A stretch of 5,150 bases of DNA from SZUA-287 sp036397975. Lineage in GTDB: Bacteria > Bacteroidota > Ignavibacteria > UBA10030 > UBA6906. Location: assembly GCA_036397975.1 (NCBI GenBank), contig DASWHW010000090.1:1-5150 (forward strand), written 5' to 3'. The notes beneath the pieces were generated by a model. The model saw only the letters and a program-made list of their open reading frames with translations. It was not told where the DNA came from and searched no databases. How positions within the stretch are numbered: position 1 is the first letter of the stretch; every line of letters starts with the position of its first letter. The translations under genes were made by a program, and so were the position numbers. Positions 1-5,150 of the stretch are shown piece after piece.

Positions 1-948
1 CCCTGGCCCGGATACAAAGAAGTAAAGCCGATGGTGTTCAGCGGCGTGTTCCCCACGAACGCCGATGACTTCGAAGATCTCCGCACTGCTATCGATAAAC
101 TTCGGCTGAATGATTCCTCCCTGGTCTACGAACCGGAAACATCAACCGCGCTTGGTTTCGGCTTCCGCTGCGGCTACCTCGGTCTGCTGCATATGGAAAT
201 TGTGCAGGAGCGGCTCGAACGCGAATATGATCAGAGGATCATCAACACCGTGCCGAACGTTGAGTACCGGGTGACGAAACTGAACGGTGAGGTGGTCCTG
301 GTCGATAACCCTTCCTTCATGCCAGCCCTGGGTGAGATCGATAAGGTGGAAGAGCCGTTCATCAAGGCACAGATCATCGTTCCCACAGAATACGTCGGGA
401 ACATTATGAAACTCTGCATGGATCGTCGCGGCGTGTACAAAAACACTACCTACCTCGATCCAACTCGCGCAGACCTTCACTATGAAATGCCTCTCTCGGA
501 AATTATCTTCGATTTCTACGACAAGTTGAAATCAACCAGCCGCGGTTATGCATCGTTCGACTACGAGATTCTCGACTTTCGGGAGTCTGACCTCGTGAAG
601 CTCGATATTCTCCTCAATGCCGAACCGGTGGACGCATTCTCAACGATCGTACACAGGGACAAGGCGCACGAGTGGGGAAAGAAGCTCTGCTCCAAACTGC
701 GGAAGCTGATTCCTCGGCAGATGTTCGAAGTCGCCATCCAGGCTGCGATCGGCTCCAAAGTTGTGTCACGCGAAACGATTTCCGCAATGCGAAAAAATGT
801 CCTGGCCAAATGTTACGGCGGCGATATTTCCCGAAAGAGAAAGCTGCTGGAGAAGCAGAAAGAAGGAAAGAAACGTATGAAGCAAGTAGGGAGCGTGGAG
901 ATACCGCAAGAGGCGTTCCTGGCAGTTCTGTCGATGGACGATGAATAA
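1..948 (+). CDS. lepA: Elongation factor 4 (LepA), C-terminal part, 5' truncated by window edge
   Basis: This is the last 315 residues of the ribosome-associated translational GTPase EF4/LepA, which binds ribosomes and is implicated in back-translocation or 30S biogenesis. The frame is open from base 1 and begins PWPGYKEVKPMVFSG, the family's entry into domain III, so the ATG at 31 is internal and not the start. The family is about 600 residues long; the missing half holds the GTPase domain and domain II. Visible here are domain III with ALGFGFRCGYLGLLHMEI (about residues 50-67 of the fragment), an EF-G domain V-like region (about 115-195), and the LepA-specific C-terminal domain. The latter includes CYGGDISRKRKLLEKQKEG and KRMKQVGSVEIPQEAFLAVL near the end. 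These lysine-rich motifs are diagnostic of LepA rather than EF-G, TypA/BipA or TetM. The gene ends with TAA at 946-948 and is followed closely by a signal peptidase gene, the classic lepA-lepB arrangement. Nothing looks broken. Confidence 0.98.
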   Translation, partial: PWPGYKEVKPMVFSGVFPTNADDFEDLRTAIDKLRLNDSSLVYEPETSTALGFGFRCGYLGLLHMEIVQERLEREYDQRIINTVPNVEYRVTKLNGEVVLVDNPSFMPALGEIDKVEEPFIKAQIIVPTEYVGNIMKLCMDRRGVYKNTTYLDPTRADLHYEMPLSEIIFDFYDKLKSTSRGYASFDYEILDFRESDLVKLDILLNAEPVDAFSTIVHRDKAHEWGKKLCSKLRKLIPRQMFEVAIQAAIGSKVVSRETISAMRKNVLAKCYGGDISRKRKLLEKQKEGKKRMKQVGSVEIPQEAFLAVLSMDDE

Positions 949-958
949 TAACATTCAT

Positions 959-965
959 GAAAGGG
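959..965 (+). promoter_or_regulatory. Shine-Dalgarno site deciding the start of the first lepB
   Basis: GAAAGGG lies 9 nt upstream of the ATG at 975. The alternative in-frame ATG at 957 has only AT-rich sequence with no purine-rich SD before it, and the SD itself lies within the first codons of that longer version. This favours initiation at 975. Confidence 0.6.
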
Positions 966-974
966 TTTAGTCCT

Positions 975-1877
975 ATGGAGAAATCAGAAAAACGCGGCAA
1001 CGAAAGCGAACACAAGAAACAGCCGTTGAAGGACTTCTTCAAAGATGTGGTTTTCGTTTTCGGGGCATTTTTTGTTTTGAACAGTTTTGTTCTCGCTTCT
1101 TTTGAAGTCCCGACGGGCTCGATGGAACGCGAGATCATGGCTGGCGACTTTCTGTTCGTGAATAAGTTCATTTACGGAGGGACGACGCCGCGGAGCATTC
1201 CCCTGACGAACATCCGGTTACCATGGTTTCGCCTTCCGGCTTTTCGCGATGTTCGTCGCGGCGACGTTATCGTGTTTGAATTTCCGGGACAACGGGAAGA
1301 GATACGTTCGCACGAGTTTCTCTATTACCTGAAGCGCGCGATGGCTTTGAGTGGCGATACGATCCAGATTATCAATAGAGTGGTCTACGTGAACGGTGAG
1401 CGGGCCCCCCTCCCTCGAAACATCACCTTCGATGGGACGAACATCATGCCGGAAGGTGTTCCCGATCCGTACGGAAGAATTTTTCCTCCCGGCGCACCGT
1501 ACAATGAGGACAATTGGGGACCAATGGTTGTTCCCTCCAAGGGAGATGTTATCCCATTGTCGAAGGAAAACTTCCAGCAGTGGCGCGTGTTCATTGGGCG
1601 TGAAGGACATACTGCATCCTTACTTCCCGAGGGTGCAGTATTGATTAACGGGTCTCAGGCATCCTCCTACACCGTTGAACGCGATTACATCTTCGGCATG
1701 GGCGATCACCGGGACAACAGTCTGGACGGCAGATTCTGGGGATTCATTCCAAAGGAGAATCTCGTCGGCACACCGATGATTGTCTATTGGTCATGGGACC
1801 CGAACCTCCATCTGACGGATTTCTTCTCAAAGATTTCGACAATTAAGTTTGGAAGAATCGGCACCATCATTCGGTAA
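975..1877 (+). CDS. lepB: Signal peptidase I, divergent upstream paralog
   Basis: Serine-lysine protease (family S26) that removes signal peptides from exported proteins at the outer face of the cytoplasmic membrane. From ATG 975 it has 300 residues; an in-frame ATG at 957 would add six, but the SD favours 975. After a charged, lysine-rich N-terminus there is one membrane helix (about 25-42). Box B follows (EVPTGSM) with nucleophile Ser49, then GDFLFVNKFIYG. Box D is YLKRAMALSGDTI with general base Lys120, and box E is MGDHRDNSLDGRFWG (about 242-256). An insert between boxes D and E carries NEDNWGPMVVPSKGD and WRVFIGREGH, also present in the next gene. The catalytic dyad is intact, but conserved surroundings differ: box D has MALSGD where IGLPGD is usual, and box E has GDH for GDN and DGR for DSR. 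It is probably active with altered specificity or efficiency; an inactive paralog is possible. It is co-transcribed with lepA by spacing and ends 11 nt before a second lepB. Confidence 0.94.
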   Translation: MEKSEKRGNESEHKKQPLKDFFKDVVFVFGAFFVLNSFVLASFEVPTGSMEREIMAGDFLFVNKFIYGGTTPRSIPLTNIRLPWFRLPAFRDVRRGDVIVFEFPGQREEIRSHEFLYYLKRAMALSGDTIQIINRVVYVNGERAPLPRNITFDGTNIMPEGVPDPYGRIFPPGAPYNEDNWGPMVVPSKGDVIPLSKENFQQWRVFIGREGHTASLLPEGAVLINGSQASSYTVERDYIFGMGDHRDNSLDGRFWGFIPKENLVGTPMIVYWSWDPNLHLTDFFSKISTIKFGRIGTIIR

Positions 1878-1882
1878 GGGGA
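1876..1882 (+). promoter_or_regulatory. Shine-Dalgarno site for the second lepB, overlapping the stop codon
   Basis: AAGGGGA sits 6 nt before the GTG at 1889 and shares bases with the TAA stop (1875-1877) of the upstream gene. It supports the GTG as the start and suggests that translation of the two signal peptidases is linked. Confidence 0.65.
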
Positions 1883-1888
1883 GAGTCA

Positions 1889-2812
1889 GTGGTAGAAGAA
1901 ACTTCCGTTCCTACTGTAGAGAAAGAGACGTCGCCGGCATCCGCACTTCCCGGAGAATCGAAGCGCGCTGCCCGCGTCAAGGAAAGCTTGCAGGTGCTAG
2001 GGTTAACGCTTCTTGCTGCACTGATCCTTCGCGCGTTTGTTATCGAGGCATTCAGAATCCCGACATCGTCCATGAGCGGAACGTTGCTGGTCGGAGATTT
2101 TCTGCTGGTCAATAAAGTGATTTATGGCTCGACTTCACCACGCACTATTCCGTTTACCAATATTCCCCTTCCGCACTTTTCGTTGCCTGCAGTCCAACGG
2201 CCGAAAACCGGCGATGTCATGGTTTTTATCTTTCCCGGCTATCCTGACCAGCGGGCGGCAATCGAAAACGCAAGCTACGTGAAGCGATGCATTGGAACGC
2301 CGGGCGATACAATTCTGATTCAAGATAAGATGGTGTTCGTCAACGGTCGTGAACTGCTTTTTCCCCGGCATGCTCTGGTCAATCCTGTTTCAGTCACTCC
2401 GCGGGGTGCTGCGGACAATAGTATTTTTCCCCGCGGCTCTTCGTTCAATCGCGATAACTATGGACCGCTGATCGTGCCGAAAAAGAGGGACATCATCTCA
2501 CTCACGAAAGAAAGCCTTAGACGATGGAAGGTTTTTATCGAACGTGAAGGACATGCGGTAGAGGAAAATGGACAGGGACAAGTGATGGTTGATGGGAAGT
2601 TCATGGACACCTACTCGGTGGAGAAGAATTATTACTTTGTCATGGGTGATAATCGGGACGACAGCCTCGACAGCAGGTTCTGGGGGTTCGTCGCTGACGA
2701 TCTCATCGTCGGAAAAGTGATGATGGCATATTGGTCATGGGATGAATCCAAGAATGAAGGAGGACTCCTTACACAGATACGGTGGGATCGAATTGGCATG
2801 ATGGTGCATTGA
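1889..2812 (+). CDS. lepB: Signal peptidase I, canonical downstream paralog
   Basis: A second membrane-anchored family S26 signal peptidase of 307 residues, initiated at GTG with a strong SD directly upstream. The N-terminus (about 1-33) is a hydrophilic, probably cytoplasmic tail, first acidic and then basic. One membrane helix spans about 35-53. The motifs are close to textbook: box B RIPTSSM with nucleophile Ser61, then GTLLVGDFLLVNKVIYG; box D YVKRCIGTPGD with general base Lys132; box E MGDNRDDSLDSRFWG (about 252-266). The insert between boxes D and E contains NRDNYGPLIVPKKRD and WKVFIEREGH, matching the preceding paralog along its length, so the pair most likely arose by duplication. The proteins have nonetheless diverged strongly, so the duplication is old. 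No C-terminal membrane helix is apparent. This copy is the better candidate for the main housekeeping enzyme. Its TGA stop is one base before the hemW start. Confidence 0.96.
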   Translation: MVEETSVPTVEKETSPASALPGESKRAARVKESLQVLGLTLLAALILRAFVIEAFRIPTSSMSGTLLVGDFLLVNKVIYGSTSPRTIPFTNIPLPHFSLPAVQRPKTGDVMVFIFPGYPDQRAAIENASYVKRCIGTPGDTILIQDKMVFVNGRELLFPRHALVNPVSVTPRGAADNSIFPRGSSFNRDNYGPLIVPKKRDIISLTKESLRRWKVFIEREGHAVEENGQGQVMVDGKFMDTYSVEKNYYFVMGDNRDDSLDSRFWGFVADDLIVGKVMMAYWSWDESKNEGGLLTQIRWDRIGMMVH

Positions 2813-2813
2813 G

Positions 2814-3956
2814 ATGGCATCCCTTTATCTTCATATACCATTTTGTGAACGCAAGTGTATTTACTGCGATTTTTATTCCATCGAGAACATGTCTCCGATG
2901 GCGCCGTTCATTTCGACCCTCCACAAAGAGATTGATCTTTACAAAGAACATTCATCCGAGCAGTTTACAACGATTTTTCTGGGTGGGGGAACTCCATCCC
3001 TGCTTCCGGCGTATGAAATCAAGCGAATCCTCGACCATCTGCATGATACATTCCGAGTGACGGAAGATGCCGAAATTACGGTGGAAACAAATCCGGGCAC
3101 CGTGGATGCTGCGAAGCTTCAGGGATATCGCGATGCGGGGGTGAACAGGCTGAGCATCGGAGTTCAATCGTTTCATCAGGACGAGTTGGATTTTCTTGGG
3201 AGGATTCACACCGCCGATCAGGCCCGGCAATGCGTACGCGATGCGCGCGCGGCGGGGTTCGAGAACATAAGCATCGATCTGATTTTTTCGCTTCCGGGCC
3301 AGCACCAAACAAAATGGGCAGAAACACTCGAATCTGCTCTTTCATTGGAGCCGCAACATATTTCAGCATACTCTCTCATAGTGGAGGATAATACGCCTCT
3401 TGCCCGCATGGTACGAACGAAGCTCGTCTCGCCGAATCCACTGGAGGAGGAGGCAGACCTTTACGCGTACACGATGGGTCGGATGCAACGGGCCGGATTT
3501 GAACAGTATGAAGTCTCGAACTACGCGCAGCCCGGCTTTCGATCACAACACAATTATAACTACTGGTGTCATGCAAATTATCTTGGGTTCGGTCCGTCGG
3601 CGCATTCATTCTGGAAAGAAGGCGGCGAACCTGGTCGTCGATGGTGGAACGTAGCAAACCTGACGAACTACATCACCCGGCTGGAGAAGAATACAGCTCC
3701 CGTTGCTTCATCCGAGTCGCTGGACCCGAAGCAGATGCTAGAAGAGAGGCTCTTCCTCGGACTGCGAAGCGATGGTGTGGAGCTTGGCGCTCTTGAGCAT
3801 GACTACTCGACGCAATTCCCACGTCAGCAGCGTGAGTTTGTTGCGCACCTTGTGGAGCAGAAGAACGCGATTCTCGAAAGCAATGGACGGTTACGCCTTA
3901 CACCCAAGGGATATTTGGTGTGCGATGAAATCTGTGCGCGATTGCTTCCCGCGTAG
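2814..3956 (+). CDS. hemW: HemW, radical SAM heme chaperone (HemN-like)
   Basis: A 380-residue cytoplasmic protein of the radical SAM superfamily, the usual HemW length. HemW binds heme and is thought to deliver it to respiratory proteins; many databases mislabel it oxygen-independent coproporphyrinogen III oxidase. The sequence starts LYLHIPFCERKCIYCDFYS, with the 4Fe-4S ligands Cys11, Cys15 and Cys18 (CX3CX2C) followed by D19-F20. Genuine HemN has a further cysteine at the position of Phe20, so this residue argues for HemW. Next come GGGTPS (57-62), the SAM-binding ETNPGT (91-96), RLSIGVQSF (112-120) and SIDLIFSLPGQ (153-163). The heme-binding HNxxYW motif appears as HNYNYW (246-251), followed by LGFGPSAHSF. 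The C-terminal HemN-type domain (about 300-375) includes EERLFLGLRSDGV. The ATG lies one base after the lepB stop and has no good SD, so translation is probably coupled to the upstream gene. It seems to close the operon, though no clear terminator follows. Confidence 0.95.
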   Translation: MASLYLHIPFCERKCIYCDFYSIENMSPMAPFISTLHKEIDLYKEHSSEQFTTIFLGGGTPSLLPAYEIKRILDHLHDTFRVTEDAEITVETNPGTVDAAKLQGYRDAGVNRLSIGVQSFHQDELDFLGRIHTADQARQCVRDARAAGFENISIDLIFSLPGQHQTKWAETLESALSLEPQHISAYSLIVEDNTPLARMVRTKLVSPNPLEEEADLYAYTMGRMQRAGFEQYEVSNYAQPGFRSQHNYNYWCHANYLGFGPSAHSFWKEGGEPGRRWWNVANLTNYITRLEKNTAPVASSESLDPKQMLEERLFLGLRSDGVELGALEHDYSTQFPRQQREFVAHLVEQKNAILESNGRLRLTPKGYLVCDEICARLLPA

Positions 3957-3968
3957 CCTGACTTTTTC

Positions 3969-3997
3969 TTGAAACTCGTTCTCATTTGACCTATATT
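3969..3997 (+). promoter_or_regulatory. Putative sigma70-type promoter for the DUF2723 gene
   Basis: TTGAAA (3969-3974) and TATATT (3992-3997) are separated by exactly 17 nt, the optimal housekeeping-sigma spacing. Each hexamer has five of six or better matches to TTGACA/TATAAT. Transcription would start near 4003-4005, giving a leader of roughly 70 nt before the ATG at 4077. An overlapping TTGACC (3986-3991) is too close to TATATT to act as its -35. Confidence 0.6.
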
Positions 3998-4065
3998 CAA
4001 GCGGTTTTTATCGTTCCAGACGCCACTTCCGAACAACGCTTTTCACTAGTCTCCGAACTTCGATT

Positions 4066-4069
4066 GGAA
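4066..4069 (+). promoter_or_regulatory. Weak Shine-Dalgarno site of the DUF2723 gene
   Basis: GGAA lies 7 nt before the ATG at 4077. It is a short match, but it is at normal spacing, and no other in-frame start nearby has a better site. Confidence 0.4.
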
Positions 4070-4076
4070 TCATTCA

Positions 4077-5150
4077 ATGACTGAATCGGCAAGCCTTCAG
4101 GACGACAAAGGCGCAACGCACTCACGATACAACCGTATCGTTGCTGCTTTCGTCCTTGCAACTTCTGCGACGGTGTACTTCCTCACCATGGCACCGACCG
4201 TGGTGTTTTGGGATGTTGGAGAATTCATCGCCGCCGCGCATTTGCTGCAAGTGCCGCATCCCCCCGGATCACCATTGTTCCTCCTGGCAACCAAGCTGGC
4301 AATGATGGTACCATTTATCACCGACCTTGCCATGCGCGCGCATGCGTTCTCTGCCCTGTGCAGCGCAGTTGCTATTATGTTCGTTTACCTGGTGATTGCG
4401 AAGGTTGTCATTCACTTCCACGGTATTCCGGCCTCGGTGATTGACCGGGTTGCTGTCTATGGCAGCGGAATCATCGGAGCATTCGCGCTTGCGTTCAGCA
4501 CTACCTACTGGGACAACTCTATTGAGGCGGAAGTGTACGGCGTCAGCATGCTGTTCCTGACCGCGATTATGTGGCTTGCGTTCCGCTGGCTAGAGCGTTC
4601 GGAAAAACCGGGGAACGAAAAGTACTTTCTGATGATCGCGTATCTCATCGGGCTGTCGCTGGGAGTGCATCTTCTCGCGCTTCTGACAATCTTTCCCGTT
4701 CTCATGATGATCTACTTCCGGAAGTTTGAGTTTTCACCGAAGTCCTTTATCCTTTCATTGCTCGTCGCCGCGGGAGTCTTCTTCGTAGTCTATCCTGGCA
4801 TCGTGAAATTCTTTCCTGATATGATGGACGGGAATTTCCGAGGTACCCACAATCAAGTGGTGGCGGCGCTCCCGTGGCTCTTGATAGGAGCGGTGGTCTA
4901 CGGCGTCTATCGCACCTTTCAAAAGAAACAGCACGTCGCCCATATTGCTCTTCTCTCCATTCTCCTCATCTTTATCGGGTATACGACTTACACCGTTGTG
5001 CTCATCCGGGCAAATACCGCAGTGCCCATGAATGAAAACGATCCGAGCAACCTCGAACGACTCACGTCGTATCTCGGTCGTGAGCAGTATGGCAATGCCC
5101 CGTTGATTATGCCGCGCCGATACAGTGAAGAGCCTCATCAACAGGGTATT
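4077..5150 (+). CDS. DUF2723 polytopic membrane protein, probable GT-C-type glycosyltransferase, 3' truncated
   Basis: The frame stays open from ATG 4077 to the window edge, giving 358 residues with no stop; the C-terminus is missing. I read the translation directly. After a short hydrophilic N-terminus the first membrane helix (about 21-38) leads into the family hallmark TMAPTVVFWDVGEFIAAAH (37-55) and then LQVPHPPGSPLFLL. Asp46 and Glu49 lie where GT-C enzymes carry the acidic catalytic residue in the first external loop. Further hallmarks are WDNSIEAEVYGVSMLF (145-160), LGVHLLAL after about 190, and NENDPSN (319-325) followed by LERLTSYLGREQYG. About ten hydrophobic segments are visible. 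DUF2723 proteins are frequent in Bacteroidota and relatives and are homologous to eukaryotic TMEM260, a protein O-mannosyltransferase. A role in transferring sugar from a lipid carrier to protein or glycan outside the membrane is an inference; donor and acceptor are unknown. It has its own promoter, so it is probably not part of the lepA-hemW operon. Confidence 0.9.
   Translation, partial: MTESASLQDDKGATHSRYNRIVAAFVLATSATVYFLTMAPTVVFWDVGEFIAAAHLLQVPHPPGSPLFLLATKLAMMVPFITDLAMRAHAFSALCSAVAIMFVYLVIAKVVIHFHGIPASVIDRVAVYGSGIIGAFALAFSTTYWDNSIEAEVYGVSMLFLTAIMWLAFRWLERSEKPGNEKYFLMIAYLIGLSLGVHLLALLTIFPVLMMIYFRKFEFSPKSFILSLLVAAGVFFVVYPGIVKFFPDMMDGNFRGTHNQVVAALPWLLIGAVVYGVYRTFQKKQHVAHIALLSILLIFIGYTTYTVVLIRANTAVPMNENDPSNLERLTSYLGREQYGNAPLIMPRRYSEEPHQQGI

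Larger units (their letters stand above)
3957..4076 (+). other. Intergenic region separating two transcription units
   Basis: This 120-nt gap is the only non-coding stretch of note in the window. It holds the promoter described separately and an untranslated leader of about 70 nt. The leader contains only weak inverted repeats of 4-5 bp (for example AAGCG at 3999-4003 with CGCTT at 4037-4041). I see no strong GC-rich hairpin with a T-run, no recognisable riboswitch and no small ORF with a good start. Confidence 0.7.

Noticed and set aside
142..480. Open frames on the minus strand across lepA (also 231-446, 561-809, 614-1171)
   Set aside because: They lie antisense to well-conserved lepA sequence, have no recognisable protein motifs and no SD support; they are shadows of the real frame.
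957..974. Six-residue longer N-terminus for the first lepB, starting at ATG 957
   Set aside because: There is no SD before 957, whereas GAAAGGG is well placed for ATG 975. The longer form cannot be fully excluded.
1785..2742. 14-nt direct repeat (1785-1798 and 2729-2742) as a possible recombination or mobile element site
   Set aside because: Both copies encode the same conserved YWSWD segment at equivalent positions of paralogous genes, so shared ancestry explains it.
3936..3966. Possible terminator after hemW: CGCG repeats (3937-3940 and 3950-3953) followed by a T-rich run
   Set aside because: The stem is only 4-5 bp, overlaps the hemW coding end, and the T-run is separated from it by about 8 nt; too weak to call an intrinsic terminator.
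4012..4038. Inverted repeats in the DUF2723 leader (GTTC/GAAC, CGTT/AACG)
   Set aside because: The stems are 4 bp with long loops, which is expected by chance; no riboswitch or operator pattern is recognisable.
4755..5141. 128-residue minus-strand open frame within the DUF2723 gene (also 4097-4333, 4505-4705)
   Set aside because: It is antisense to a frame with clear DUF2723 motifs and hydrophobic segments, and its own translation shows no domain or start signal.

Overview
The window (about 50% GC by eye) holds four complete or near-complete housekeeping genes and one gene cut by the right edge. All lie on the + strand and are packed tightly. The layout (EF4, long signal peptidases I, HemW, DUF2723 membrane protein) points to the Bacteroidota/Chlorobi/Ignavibacteria (FCB) group. 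The clues are the DUF2723 protein, which is common there, and signal peptidases with an inserted 'N-x-DN-x-GP-x-x-VP' segment that I associate with that group. The taxon is an inference, not a demonstrated assignment.

Region 1 (1-3956) looks like one transcription unit: lepA (3' half only), two tandem signal peptidase I genes (lepB-like 1 and 2), and hemW. The gaps are about 26, 11 and 1 nt. No promoter or convincing terminator is visible between the genes, so they probably share a promoter upstream of the window. EF4/LepA acts on ribosomes. The two LepB proteins cleave signal peptides at the outer face of the cytoplasmic membrane. HemW is a cytoplasmic radical-SAM family heme chaperone. The lepA-lepB pairing is a classic bacterial operon; the second lepB and hemW are additions to it.

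Region 2 (3957-4076) is a 120-nt non-coding gap with a good sigma70-type promoter (TTGAAA, 17 nt, TATATT). It appears to start a new transcript for the last gene.

Region 3 (4077-5150, open at the right edge) encodes the N-terminal 358 residues of a DUF2723 polytopic membrane protein, probably a GT-C-type glycosyltransferase relative.

I see no mobile element, CRISPR array, tRNA, rRNA or defence system. The most interesting feature is the pair of divergent tandem signal peptidases: the upstream copy carries substitutions in otherwise strongly conserved positions around the active site, while the downstream copy is close to canonical. The window otherwise reads as ordinary core genome, and I found no convincing undescribed system.
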